Origin: Nipponacmea schrenckii
Lineage: Eukaryota > Mollusca > Gastropoda > Lottiidae
Direction: 5' to 3'
Length of the DNA stretch: 64,000 nucleotides
NCBI GenBank assembly: GCA_030562195.1
Contig: JAUJPP010000005.1
Location: 10,102,826 to 10,166,825, forward strand
Below are positions 36,005-50,000 of this stretch, piece by piece (the stretch's first letter is position 1; every line of letters starts with the position of its first letter). Under the pieces are notes generated by a model, which saw only the letters and a list, made by a program, of their open reading frames with translations, did not search any database and had not been told where the DNA came from. The translations under genes were made by a program, and so were the position numbers.

Positions 36005-36420
36005 ATCATCACCACATTGTCTCGAGTACTACAGGAATTCCAATGGAATCTTCAAAAAATTCGATTCGACTTGATACATGCATAGCCAGTGGACATATTC
36101 CAATAGAGAATTTTACCAAAAGACTAAACTTATTCTATAGCGAAATTCTAAGTCGAAAAATAGTCTCAGAAAAGTCCAAACTAACACTCAAGTCAGCTAT
36201 AATCATCACCGCATTGTCTCGAATACTACAGGAATTCCAATGGAATCTTCAAAAATTCGATTTGACTTGATACATGCATAGCCAGTGGACATATTCCAAT
36301 AGCGAATTTTAACTTACTCTATAGCAAAATTCTAAGTCAAAACCTGAAAATAGTCTCTGAAAATTCCAGCTAAGACTCTCTGTCTCGAGTACTACAGAAA
36401 CTCCAATGGAAACTCAAAAT
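36005..36420. repeat. 197-bp tandem duplication with a third partial unit
   Basis: ATCATCACCRCATTGTCTCG starts at 36005 and 36202 and is followed by matching sequence (AGCCAGTGGACATATTCCAA). A partial third unit begins near 36378. Confidence 0.75.
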
Positions 36421-36863
36421 ACAAAATCGTCACGAATGATTAAAACGTAGATTGTAGAAATTCGTGATTCTAATGGAAGTGTTAATAGTTCATCACTGAA
36501 AGTTCCTAAAAAGACACTAGGTCCTTACATTAACTATTGTCTATAGCAGGGGATCAACTACTAGAGGGACTTTTTCATACCAAGTCCATCCCCAGAAATA
36601 AAATTGGAATTAAAAAGAAAGTACATCAAAGGTTTAAATAGAATATTAAATTATGGCCCAGTCCTACCCTGGGCAATATTTTTCCTTATTCAAACAAAAG
36701 TCCTAGGGGAATAATGTAGAACATCTAAGCAACGAAGAAGTCCCATGGAGAACATAAAACATGGTCAAATTGGCACTTCAAGGGATTTGTCAATCTGAAA
36801 ATAGTCGTAGACAATTCTAAAAAAAACTTTCATCCATAAGAGTAATAGGAAACCGTGAAATAT

Positions 36864-37062
36864 TTGAAATGAAATGATTGGAGTATTACGTCCTACTCTT
36901 CTGAACCTTATGGGCTAATGAAGACGGACAACGCCATGTAGTGAGCAATGAGATATATTTTACCAGGACAGCAGCATAAGCCTGCTCTTTTTGCGATTTC
37001 CAACTGTCGAGGGATCTTTAACGTGCACAGCCTGTACACGGGGCTTCGGTTTATTGTCTCAT
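36864..37062 (-). mobile_element. SINE family A, 3' part, reverse orientation
   Basis: The order from the left is tail (ATTACGTCCTACTCTTCTG), CCTTATGGGCTAATGAAG, CAACTGTCGAGGGATCTTTA, and CGGTTTATTGTCTCATC. This matches the body of the complete element at 50738 in reverse. The tRNA-like head is absent. Confidence 0.8.
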
Positions 37063-37939
37063 CATACAACTAGTATCTTGGTGTTAAGTCGGATCGTAGT
37101 ACGCATTTACTTTCATGTGTTCCTATCACGAGCTGTACATAGACAACCGTTTGGTCGGATAGCAGTATGAAAGTGTAGCACTTATACATAGTTAATGCGA
37201 CCAACCATTTGTTCTGTTGCCGTACACAAGCATTGCAGTGGTGCGTGTATCACTGATATACAAAGGAATTGGAAAGAGGATCCCCTTCAACACTTCCGAA
37301 AACTTTGTTACTGACAGTGGAAGTGTTGACTGTTTCGTTTGATCTTAAGAGATGCCCTTTATGACTGTGTATCTCGTTTAAAATATATTCCATTACCACA
37401 ATCTGAGCCTGAGCGGAAGTAACTTTGATTTTGGTAGGCGACATCAAGACTGTATCGCTTTGAAATATGTCATGCATCAATCATTAACACAAACTGTGCC
37501 TATACTGACAGCGGAAGTGACGTCAGTTTAGTCTTTTGGGGTCGACTACACCATTGTATCAATTTAGAATGTGACGTGCATCAACGATCTAGCAATTACC
37601 TCGAACGTATACGATCTGTATGAACTGGGTCGATAGTTACTCAATAACCTATTCATACAGACGTGTAAAGCACGTGTAATAATAATAGTTTACATACTCC
37701 TGGAGATATCAAAGCAATCTTGTTATTCTCTGCTCCCTTGAGACTCGATGATATTTCTTGATCTTTGATTGTCCAGTAACAATAAGAAGAAAGTAAAATG
37801 TCACGTATATTCTCATATAAATGTAGATTGCGAAGGAAGACGTAAATGCGTTGACAAATCAGCATTTTTCTGAGGGTCAATGACAATATTATTCTTTTGA
37901 TATACTGTATAACAGTTAAGAGGTCTCAAATATTTCACG

Positions 37940-38024
37940 CAATTCCGGCAAAGGTCGAGATGAACTTTCGGATTTTACAGCCTGGTTTCCCCTTGTCAGT
38001 GATACAGGTCGGAGAGACTGACAA
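37940..38024 (+). mobile_element. SINE family A, internal fragment
   Basis: A fragment covering the region after the B box: AATTCCGGCAAAGGTCGAGA, CCTGGTTTCCCCTTGTCAGT and GATACAGGTCGG. It runs straight into the 144-bp array. Confidence 0.7.
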
Positions 38025-38032
38025 GGAAAAGG

Positions 38033-38565
38033 GTTGAGTGGGGTATCTATCCAATGTCTATGTATATCTATGCTCGAGATATGAACACGTGAAGGTAATT
38101 GCGTACTACGATCCGACCTAACACCAAGATGCGTAAAGCCATCCGACCAAACCGTTACGAAGTTGACCTATATAATGTTGAGTGGGGTATCTATCCAATG
38201 TCTATGTATATCTATGCTCGAGATATGAACACGTGAAGGTAATTGCGTACTACGATCCGACCTAACACCAAGATGCGTAAAGCCATCCGACCAAACCGTT
38301 GCGAAGTTGACCTATATAATGTTGAAGGGGATATCTATCCAATTTCTATGTAATATATCGATGCGTGTGATAGGAACACGTGAACGTAATTGTGTACTAG
38401 GCTTCTCTCAGACCTAACACCCAGAAACGTAGAACCATCCGACCTAACAGCAAGATACGTAAAGCCATCCGACCAAGCCGTTACGAAGTTGACCTATATA
38501 ATGTTGAAGGGGGTATCTATCCAGTATATGTAAATCGTGATAGGAACATGTGAAGGTAATTATTC
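38033..38565. repeat. 144-bp tandem repeat upstream of M13 gene 1
   Basis: Units start at 38033, 38177, 38321 and 38503 (GTTGAGTGGGGTATCTATCC type). The first two are almost identical; the third has an internal duplication of about 38 bp around CATCCGACCTAACA. The array ends about 105 bp before the M13 gene 1 start codon, so it sits where the 5' UTR or promoter would be. Confidence 0.85.
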
Positions 38566-38670
38566 TAGCAAAAGGTTAAACGTTCTATTGTAGTGTGATA
38601 TTGCCTGGTTAGTGAGAAAGTGTGAGATATCGACACGGATTATCTAATAGGGGATTAGCGGATTAACAGT

Positions 38671-41098
38671 ATGGTTAGAGAGACGTATGTGGTGCAGCCT
38701 GGCGGCAGGTAAGCATTTTTTATGCTTGGTTAAGCATTTTCTAAAAATTTCTCTTTAGAAATGGTCTTATTGCCTACTATCAATGCATTCAGCGTTATTT
38801 TAAAGAGAAAACGTGTTTTAGCGATTTTATATGAAATTTTTGATAACACGCTAAATCCTTGATGATTTGGTTGTCTTATGCCATATTATGTTTGTAAAAC
38901 GCCGAATATTTTTTTAATATTTTACATTCTTCACTGGAAAACATGGTTTTATCCACAGCGTTAGAAACATAGAAATAAAAAAACCTTTGCCACTCCCATA
39001 TAAAGATTGACCAAAGATCATTTCCTGATTAAGGCTTCATTTACTGTGATTTGATAAGGAAGTCCAAATAATTGATGGAAACATTTAAATACTCTGCAAA
39101 TCTTTCACTCAGCCCTGCCTAGCCCCAATTCTCACGTTTTAGTAATCGTAGTATAGTATATACACTGCAGACTGTGCAATTTTTAAAATAATTTAAAAAA
39201 ATGTTTTTATTATTTAAAAACTCAGCATGTAGGATGTTTTTGAAACTAAAGTACTTTAAAGGGATACAATCGTCTAATCATTTCAGACTAAGTCTCCTCT
39301 TTACTATGAAGGAATAATGTCAAGTTCGTCTCCATATATTCAGTTTCTTAGACCCTTGCCGCACACCTTCATATAGGGCGGTGGATTTTAAAACATCAAG
39401 TGTTGTCGAATGTAATCTTACGTTTATATATGAAATGATCACGTGTGTGTTCTTTTTCACAGAACAACACAAAATCCCAACATTCGATTTAAAAGGCATA
39501 TTACATGAATAACGTCTATTATTTCAATATTTATAACAAAACTTTATAGATATAACGATTACTTTGATAACATATAAGGCGACGTTTCGACAAGTGTTCT
39601 CTTGTCTTCTTCAGGCCAAGAGCACTTGTCGAAGCATCACCTTATAATGTTATTAAAGTTGATATCGTTATATCTATATAATTTTGTTATAAATATTGAA
39701 AATCTAGTTACTACATGCAATTCAAAGATCATCTATTATTACGGTCTCTAATACGAGGTTTACTTGCTACAGTAAAACACGGTATAAATATGTCTTGTTC
39801 CTATGAAATAATTAGATGACTATCCCCCTTTAAGCCATCCAATAACTCGAATCATATATTTTGATATTTAAGAAAACATTCTAAATGGTAATAAGCGAGA
39901 TTTTGAAGTATTTTCTATTCGTGGCAGAGAATTTCAGGTTCCGGATTAAGGGATTGAAATTTTTCTGACACGAGTTATGCCCCATGCTGATTTCATACAC
40001 GAACAATTACCATAATCAGCCTCATTTCTTTAGAGTGAATGTCTGGAATTAGACAAGTATAATTCCGTCTTGCAATAACTCATTTTTCAAAGTCAGAAAT
40101 TGTGGTAGCCTACTCAAGTACACGTGGGTGCAATATATACATTCAACTCAAATAATCAAAGAGAAAATCGTTCTTATAACCTTTATGTTATTAATAAAAG
40201 GAAATGAAATGAAATGAATGGAGTTTTACGTCCTACTTTTCTGCACCTTATGGGCTAACGAAGGCGGCATATTAATAAAAGGATAGGATGGGGGCGATAT
40301 TATTAAAAATGCAGGCGTGTACGTTTAAGTTTGCGTTTTATGCGGTTTTTCGGAAATCCTCGTTCAATGTATGATCTACTGATATTCTTTTAAGACACAT
40401 TTTTTAGGTAATCCAGCTATACAACCAATCAAATGCTCGAGTCAATAATTTATATTCATTGTAACCCATTGACTTATATTGTCAGCTTTTTTTCTGAATT
40501 TTAATTGACTTTCATGAAACATTAGTCATTATCGTCATCACCCGTCATTATCGTCGTCATTCTTAATGGCCTTGATCGTCATCTTCATCGTCCTCGTCGT
40601 TCTTATCATCATCAAGGTGTTCGTCGTCGTCCTCGTCGCCATCGTCCTCGTCGCCATCGTCCTCGTCGCCTTCCTTATCGCCATCGTCCTCGTCGCCTTC
40701 CTTATCGCCATCGTCCTCGTCGCCTTCCTTATCGCCATCGTCCTCGTCGCCTTCCTTATCGCCATCGTCATCGTCGCCATCATCCTCGTCGCCTTCCTTA
40801 TCGCCATCGTCCTCGTCGCCATCGTCCTCGTCGCCTTCCTTATCGCCATCGTCCTCGTCGCCGTGTTCGTCGTCTTCGTTAAAATATTAATTTAAGTTTG
40901 ATACTATTTTTCAATATATTTTATTGGAATTTATTACTGGATGACAGGATAATATGTTTTTGTATTCTAGTGCTCCTGGTAAAGGCTGTACAGACAGAGA
41001 GAAGATATTTGTATTTCTAACGATTGTATTTGCTTTATTATCACTGGCTCTGATTATAGTCTTAGCCTTGGAACTTACTCAGGATAGTTATTTTGGAG
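38671..41098 (+). CDS. M13 gene 1, start exon and membrane-anchor exon
   Basis: Exon 1 (38671-38708) encodes [12 protein letters not shown] and ends before GTAAGC. Exon 2 (40971-41098) completes a split Ser codon, continues [11 protein letters not shown], and then carries the hydrophobic segment [20 protein letters not shown]. Basic and acidic residues before the segment and no signal-peptide cleavage motif fit a type II anchor. The 2.26-kb intron between them holds a foldback element, a SINE tail and a 27-bp array. The first exon is only 38 bp and is supported by frame, splice donor and the M13 layout, not by homology. Confidence 0.8.
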
Positions 41099-44000
41099 GT
41101 AAGTAGTCTGTTGATCGAGTTGTGTGAACTGTCCTTTAACTCACTGTTTAATGTTATTGTATCCAATATATGGCCCCGTATTCTTGAAAGAGTTTTAGCG
41201 TAAGGATATTCTAGGATTTTGTCTTCTATCTCTGTATAGGATTTCCTAGGTTCTTATCTTCTAACACTGTTTGTATAGAAAACCCTAGGTTCTTATCTTA
41301 CAAAGGTTTGTAGGATATCCTGGGTTCTTATCTTCTAACACTGTTTGTATAGAAAAGCCTAGGTTCTTATCTTACAAAGGTTTGTAGGATATCCTAGGAT
41401 ATTATCTTCTATCTCTGTTTGTATAGAAAACCCTAGGTTCTTATCTTACAAAGGTTTGTAGGATATCCTAGGATCTTATCTTCTAACACTGTTTGTATAG
41501 AAAACCCGAGGTTCTTATCTTACAAAGGTTTGTAGGATCACCTAGGATATTATCTTCTATCTCTGTTTGTATAGAAAACTCTAGGTTCTTATCTTACAAA
41601 GGTTTGTAGGATATCCTAGGATCTTATCTTCTTTTACTGTTTATATTGGATATCCTAGGTTCTTAACTTCTAATACTGTTTCTAGGAAATCGTACGGTCT
41701 TATCTTCACCACTGTTTCTAGAATATCCTAGGGTCTTAACTTCTAAAACTGTTTCTAGGATATCCCAGGTTCTTAACTTCTAACACTGTTTCTAGGATAT
41801 GCTAGGGTCTTATCTTCCAACACTGTTTCTAGGATATCCCAGGTTCTTAACTTCTAACGCTGTTTCTAGGATATTCTAGGGTCTTATCATCTAACACTGT
41901 TTCTAGGATATCCCAGGTTCTTAACTTCTAACACTGTTTCTAGGATATCCTAGAGTCTTATCTTCTAACACTGTTTCTAGGAAATCTTACGGTCTTATCT
42001 GTTTTTAGATTCTTATCTACTTTAAATGTTTCTAGAATATCCTAGCGGTCAGATTCACAATACGGACATTTGACTATATTTAAGTAAAGTTATAACACGT
42101 GACAAACCAGTGGCAAATTGTTAAAATGAGAGCTCTTGTTTAAGAAGACACAACGAAATCTATCTTTCGTTCCCGAGACAGATTCAACTAAACGGAAACT
42201 GTCGAAGATTACATCATACTTACATACATACATCGAGAGCTTCTAAAAGTGGTATTCGGAAGTGGTCAATTTGATAAAACAAGTAAAGTTTTTCCCACCG
42301 CATTCCGGAACATCCAATCATGTATTTTGTCATATGGTATTAATTTACAGCCCCCATCATCAGCATATATTACCCATTTATTAACCTTGAAAACCACATA
42401 TTATAAAAAGTCGGCAAAGGTTAACCCTAGTTTTATAGGTCACACGGCCATGTATTTGAGAATATATTGTGCATAAAATTAAGTCACTTAAAGGACTGGT
42501 CTCAGTTAAAATGTCCATTGTCTCAATATAATCAACTTCGTGGCAATATTAATTGTATGTGAATCGAAATATCAGCTTCACAATAGTGCTTCTATGCAAT
42601 ATTAGTTGGAGGGCCGACTAGGGAAATGGAATTGTTAAAGGTGCAAGACATTTACAAACTCCACACCCTCCAATCCAAACCCCTTTTTTTGGCACGCCAC
42701 GACATCCTCAAAGAATACCCAGAATGACAAAAAAATATCAATTTAAAGGAAAGTAAGGTGATGTAAATTTGTGTTTCATATAAACACTACCTTTTTAAGA
42801 AATTTCAAACGAAACTATTATAGATCTAGACCTTCTGAGACAGTAAAAGGCGTTACATACTTTAGACCAATGTGGAGCTCATTCAATAATCACAATGGTC
42901 AGTGAGTATTTATTGAATATTTGACTCGAACATCCGGTCAGATAAGATAATTCCACGCACCTGTAAAGCACGTGTTTTTAATATATAGGTCACCACACCT
43001 GTAGCAATACTGTCAGCAATTATCGGTTTCAGACATTGAAGAATTCAGAAAACCCTTTGAAAGTTTGCATATAAGAGCCTGGAGAGGGAGGGGGGTCCAT
43101 TTAAACTGCAGCTTCTCCCTTAGTTCTCCTACCCTGAACAAGGCTTAAATATGTGAACAGGAGACATAGATGAACGTTGACTTAGGTCCGGGCCCCTCCA
43201 TGGGAACATTTAAATCCTCTCGTGCATATTATTCTGGGCGTAGGGGTCCCTTTATGGTAAGACAATTTCCTTGGTTCGTTGAGGTACTGGCAAGGATCAC
43301 CGAAATAATCCACTCAGTTGTAGTTGTTCCCCAACTCAGTAATCATCAAGCTTCCGAATTTCTAATTTTCAAAATTTAAAAGCCATCGTGATAAGAAGCA
43401 AGGACGAATTGTATTTTGTTTATATTGTAGGTGGATCTGAAGAGAGAACATGTATGTCAAGAGAATGTGTCCAAGATTGTAATTATCTCCCTTTGTTTTT
43501 CTTCTTAGTCAATATCAATGAAATAAAATACCATATTTTGTTATTTAACCAATCGTTTAAGAGCATTTACGTCTTGTAAAGCTTGAGATAAGGATGTGGC
43601 TATACAATAACGTTACCGGAAATGACGTAACTTGTTGCTTATTGCTTAAATGATTAGTGAAATTTTACACTTCACATATCTAATTTACACGACCAATGGC
43701 TTCGAGCTCGGTTCTATTAACTTTCAACTCCTGCCGTCTAAGCTCAAGGATGTCATCTCCGGATTAAATTCTTTGAGTTTAAATAACCAAACCAAACCAT
43801 CATGTTTCCATTGTAGCCGCAGCACTATTGTCTTCTTTGGATTCATCAGTAAACCCGTGTGATAACTTCTACCAGTATGCCTGTGGTAACTGGATGCGAA
43901 ACCATATTATACCAGAAGACAAGTCGCGGTACCAGCGGTTTGATGAGACCAGAGACCAGGTTGATTTGGCACTGAAAGGTAAGTGCGCTCTGGTCCCATG

Positions 44001-47000
44001 TTGTTGGTCAGTTATAAGTCTTCGCTGCAAGAAGGAATGTTTGGATGGGACACTTAATTGAGGTCCTGTGTGCTAAAGGCTTTTCACAGTTAAAGATCCC
44101 TCGACAGTTGTTAGGCTAATGCTGATGTTCTGGCAAAAGTTCGCGTAGTGTACGCTACAGGGCTTTGCCCAGCTTTATAAGCCCATAAAGTGCAGAGAAT
44201 TGAGCGTAAAACTCCATTCATTCCATTTTAAAAACGGACGATCCTTTACACATTTTAACTAATCTTTCGCATCCTTCCATTAAAAGAGTATGAAGCCTAA
44301 AGACCTATCTCGTATTTTCCATCTTAAAAAGATGTGAATTACAACAGCCATCTGTTGAAGCAAACATTTATAAATATGCTGATAGCCTTTTTAAAGAAGA
44401 CAGAACAATAATTGAATGACCATGATTGAGTCGTCTTTCCTAACTATTCACGTCACATTAATCCTATTACAGTGTGGTTTACATTGTCTTTCAGCTCTTT
44501 TGGAAGCTCCAGTATCCAGGACGGAAAGCAATGCCACGAAGAAAGCAAAGTGGCTTTACAAATCCTGTGTCAATGAAGGTAAGGCACAGTTGTTATCCAT
44601 CTAAAACCGCTATGAACTGTAACTGGATATCGCATGGCACATGATTAATAGTCCATACATACAAAAGATTGCGACTTCAGCAAGAAAATGGCCGATCTAG
44701 ACAGAGCTTGAGCTGCTGTGATCATGGTCCATCCCAACTGAAGATAGCGACTTCCACAAGACAATTGGCCGATCTAAAAGTGCTGTGTCTTATTTTAGCT
44801 CTCAGAGACTTCTATTGAATCTGTTCAGAAGCAATGCTTAGTTCCAGTGGATCATAGTTTTGCGCTCCGTGTATAGCTCGTTTTCGATAACTTGAAAACC
44901 TTCAGTTTTATATTTTATGGATAATATTTTGATCTTTTCAGTGCTGATCGATCAGAGAGGTTTAGATCCTCTGGGACCATTATTCCACGATCTCGGTAGC
45001 TGGCCGGTGATCACACCTCAATGGGACGGACGTGGATTTGACCTCGAGGGAATGTTGATACTGCTTCATGAGCTAAACTCTGGTTATTTACTCAGTGTGG
45101 ATGTTAGACCCGATGATAAAAATTCCTCTAGATATGTCATTGTGGTAGGTAGATGCAACTGTAGAATACTCTCTCTATATATATTAGATTGAAATTCCCG
45201 ATCAATGAGCTCTCGTTTGGAAACAATACATCGTGGTAGACGAATGTTTACTGTAGAATGTCCCCCACGTTGCCTTGTTTAAGTTATCGTGTTTGCTCTC
45301 TCTTCCTCATCCAAAACAAGGTTTTGAAAAGATATACATGTAGATATCACATGTGATACAGAAATCAATATTAAATTTCCATTTTGAAAAGCGATGCATG
45401 TGGTAATACAATGTTATTTGGAGCTAAGAAGTGTTAATCTTAATTGCAGTTAGATGAAGGAAGTCTCGGTCTACCATCTAAAGATTATTACCTTCATGAT
45501 AGAGACGACAAATATTTATCAGTTTATGAACAGCTGGCTCGAGATCTGGCTCGAATGTTTGGAGCTGAATCACGTCAAGCTGCCAGTCAAACAAGGGAGA
45601 TGATTGACTTGGAAATCAAACTGGCGAATGTAAGTAAAATGAAATTAATGAAGTTTTACGTCCTGCACTTTATGGGCAGTGTGCATAAGATAAAGAAATA
45701 AGCTTACTCTTTTTAACATTAACGTGCACATCCTGCAACACACGGTGCCTCAGTTTATTGTCCCATCCAAAACAACTAGACGCAGCTCCCCTAGGTTACC
45801 TCACGAAGCCAGTGCTGCTCCCGGCGAATGTAAGTAGGATTCTGTCTAAATGAGAGGTGGTAAAGGACTTAGTAAATACTTTATTGTGTATTGGGAACAT
45901 AATAGGTTTACATTATACCAATATTCATGCAGTTCGTAGTTTGGATAATCATCTGTGAGGGGATTTTGTGTCATAGTCTTGCCCCACTGTCAGTGTTCAG
46001 CCTTAAGCACATATAGTATAAAAATATTGATGTCTTGTCCTTTCAGATTACTACAGACATGGCGAGTCGACGAGACAGAAACAAAATGTACAACAGAATG
46101 AGCGTCGCTGAATTAAGGCGACAAATCCCATTGGTAAGTGCTCTTTTTTACCTTAACTCTTTGAAAGCGAAGTGTAGTAGTGTGACCATTCTGACTAGGG
46201 ATTTGGGGTGGGGGGGGGGTATCACTTCTTGGGTGTAAATTTTACAGACTAACATCCCTTCAGAGAAGAAAAAAATTAAAAAACTGTCATTAAGTAAAAT
46301 ATGGCCAATATATCCGAAATCCGCCATTATATATCTTCGTTTTTTTTATATAATTATTTCCTCATCGATTTTACCAGCTCCATAAGTTTTTACCGACCGA
46401 TTCCTCGTCTCCCTTTGAGGCCTAGGGCTGACCACTGCCTCGCACTAATATATTTCTAAGCTATTATAATGTCCCAGCGTCTGTATTTTATAATTTATGT
46501 TCAAATCCGGAATGGTTAACTCCATTGCATGTTTTATATATTCTAGTTTGATTGGAATCGGTTTATAAACGGTGTATTTCGGGCAATAGATATACCCATT
46601 CCAGAATGGACTGAAATTGTTGTGTATTCACCTACCTACCTTAAAGAAATGGTTCAAATAGTTCGAAGCACACATAGCAGGTACGGTTCATTATACCTTT
46701 AACATAGCTTATAAAGTTATAGGCCAAGAGATTCTTTTGTTCCTGGACACAATTATATAGATAACAATTACTCTTTTAAAATAACTCTTTTGTGTACTCC
46801 TGTCTATATAAAGCAATAATGCATATAAGAGATCGATGTGAGTAAACGTTTCGATTTTGTTACAGGACAGTAGCTAACTATCTAATCTGGCGGTTGTTAA
46901 AAGACAGGCTGAATGATTTACCAGAAGGATACAGAGCTGTAGCTAGGAATTACAAACGAGTAAGTATTAACCATTTTTTTTTTTCAAAAAGCATTTTTCG

Positions 47001-50000
47001 AAATCTGACCGATGTTCAAAATGTTTGTACCAACCGAGAGCATCACAATTTGTATCTATAAAAAAGCAATTGCCAGGAATTAAACGAGATAAGATTGTCC
47101 TCTTTCATTTTCAACAAGTCGCCATCTTCAATCTTGTAATATGGTTGCCGAAAGCTACAGAGGACTGTGCTTGAAACAATGTATTTTGTCTGTGTTCAGA
47201 ATGTCTTTACAGTTGTCTTCTTTTTTTTTATTAAGAATTAACCTTTATTGATTTCCAATCGATCCACTGTACAGATCAATATTCATTGAATAACATTGTT
47301 TTCCTCATTGCATACTACATGATATTGACCCCGACTGCTTTAGATCCGCAGATAAGCTACATGCAAAACACAGACGATCCAGAGAACCTATTCCAAATTC
47401 CAAATGAAGTTTTGTTCCACCCTTGGGCAGGTTCATCTGGGAGAATAAATCCCTTCTTTCCCAATAATTAAATCTTGTAAGTTATGACCAATCAAACCTC
47501 CCTTCTCCGAAATAGAATTCCTACCAAATTTATTTTATTAGGTTGTATACGGTATCAAGAGAGAAGAACCCAGATGGAAGATGTGTGCAGAATATGTCAC
47601 GGACACCTTAGGTCACGCCGTAGGAAGAATGTTTGTGGATCGCTATTTCGACGAGTCCTCCAAGGAAAAGGTTTGTTCAAGCTGTATATTATTAAAACCT
47701 GAAGTAATTGGATACCATCTTTGGTTTATGAGAAGTATCACGAGAAGATAGCAGACATGTACTTATTCCAATCGTAAAGCAAAACCCAAAAGCTTAGAAC
47801 ATTACTGTGGTAGACATACAATCATAAAGTTGAAGATCACCATGGATTAGCACGTTTTAAAAACTTTCCCTCGCTGTACACTGCATGGTGTACATCGACT
47901 GCACGACGTATAACATCATTTCATTCTATTTTTCAGGCAGTGGTCATGATAAGATATGTAGAAAAGGCCTTCATGGAAATGCTACAAGACGCCAAGTGGA
48001 TGGATAACGACACAAAGGACTATGCTCTCAAGAAGGTACGTAACGAACATGTGCTTTGTATTGTATTGGTAGCTTTGTTCTGCCAAGAATAAGTACGACC
48101 ATTCAACTAGGCTGAAAACAGAGTCAAGACACGACTTTATTTCAGATTTTCAAATCATTATCAGAATGTAATCCAAAGATTGGATTTTTTGGACAAGTAT
48201 GGTTAAGACAGTATGCGTCGACGGTTAAAGGAACTCTGTCTGTGCCGTCTCAGTAACTTCATATGGTTGGCTAATCCGAACCATTAACAATTGTCAATCG
48301 ACATTCTCCATGAAGACGTTAGTATAACTTCCAAAATCATATCATTTGATCTGTTCTCGTAATCAATGATTTAATGTCATGTGATATTTTGCAGGCTCAG
48401 AGTATATTGAAGAAGATTGCCTACCCTGATTGGATCCTTAATAATTTTAAGCTCAATAAGGAATACCAGAAGGTAATGTAATTCTAGTCTAAGTGGTAGG
48501 GTCTAAGTACACTTACCGTTCCTAGGTACCGTAGAGATTTTATCGTATGCTTACTCTAGACACCTGATATCACTTTTTCATTCTGAAATACTTATGATTG
48601 ATATAATTCTTCATTTGAAAAGTTCATTACCTTTTACCTTTATTTCGTCATTATGTCCTTTCTTGGGTTTTGGGTGTCGTTTTGCGGTTCGAATCGTTAA
48701 TATTTGTTTTAAGTATTCATATTTTAATTTGTCATCACGAGTTGTAATGGGGGGGGGGGATTTGATATCCGAAACATGCTATTGCTAAGTATTGTTACCG
48801 TAGCCTTGATTATTTTAATTTTTATTGCAGGTGAACTTCAACCAAGATTATTATTTTGAGAACATCCTGGCTTCATTGAGATTTGTCTCCAAGAAATCTT
48901 TACTTCTTCTACGAGAATCAGTCAATAAAACCAGGTAACTGGTCTTGTTCTTTCGAGGTCCCGTGTTTGTGGCATTGGTCGGCGTTGGGTTTATTGTGTT
49001 CACGTAATAACAATATGCTCAGGATTCACAAAAAAAAACTTTTTTCGCTTAGCCTATTTACTCTTCGCATTTTATGTATTTGGTATAACCGTTAAAATCA
49101 TTTCTTTTTAGTGTCTGATGAATCAGGTATCTGGAACATCAGGCTTAACTTCTCTTCAGCATGTCAATATAACTGGTTTTAAACTAAGGTTAATTTCGTC
49201 TTTTTTTCTAGATGGGCTACAACACCAGCGGTGGTCAATGCTTATTATGAGCCTTCTGAGAACTCAATCAGTAAGTATAAGGCAGTATTCTCACAGTGAT
49301 GTCCTAACAAGCCGAATAAAATAGAACTGTTTTATTGAAGTATGAAACAGTTGTCTTTCTTGACAGATAATAAGTACAGGCGCAACGGAATTGGTGTCGG
49401 CTTAAGGCTCAAGTTGATATTTGACATAAATCTTGACCATAATTTTTGTACAAGTTATCTCCCTTGAAGTATGAACATTGTCTTAGCTCATCAACTCAGT
49501 GTTGCTTTATTTTGCCATCTAACTATTTTCATTTCAGCTTTTCCTGCTGGTATTTTACAGCCACCGTTTTACAGTAAACATTATCCAATGTAAGTAGATG
49601 GATGTCCATCAATACGTCGTAAATACACGGTTTATAAATTCATTAGAGTCTTCACGTTGAAATCTCTAAACTATAGAATCAGGTTATTGCCTCAATACCG
49701 GAAGTGTCAGAAGGTGGTTTAAGCAACGGAAAGGGATGAAGACCTGGGGCCTTATTATCTAAAAGTTAATTAAAATAAATCGAGATTATTTGACATACAG
49801 TGATATGATTGGATAATTATACCTTATTTAAAATTGAATTTAGTGATTGACCAATCAGATGACTGGAACACTCATCTCGGATTAACTTTAGTTTTTGAGA
49901 ATAAGGACCCAAGTTTTTGAGAATAAGGACCCAAGTTTTTGAGAAGTATATTCCTCGGGTTTATTCTACCAAGAGCAGGTCCACAGAAATGACAGCTATG

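Larger units (their letters stand above)
28198..38670. other. 10.5-kb intergenic region without a recognisable gene
   Basis: I found no exon chain, RNA gene or domain. The longest open frame, 28869-29264 (131 codons), shows no family signature and has no splice or coding support. What the region does hold is listed separately: SINEs at 29944 and 36864, and arrays at 30177, 30855, 32079, 33537, 34600, 36005 and 38033. The first 1.5 kb may be 3' UTR of the CUB gene. Confidence 0.6.

Noticed and set aside
40538..40895. Open frames of 103-109 codons with repeated Leu/Val/Ile or Arg/Thr/Met patterns
   Set aside because: They are the translation of a 27-bp tandem repeat inside intron 1 of M13 gene 1.
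43431..43473. Ending M13 gene 1 exon 3 at an earlier GT, right after the conserved Cys
   Set aside because: The phase does not fit exon 4. GTAATT at 43479 gives [13 protein letters not shown] with the correct phase.
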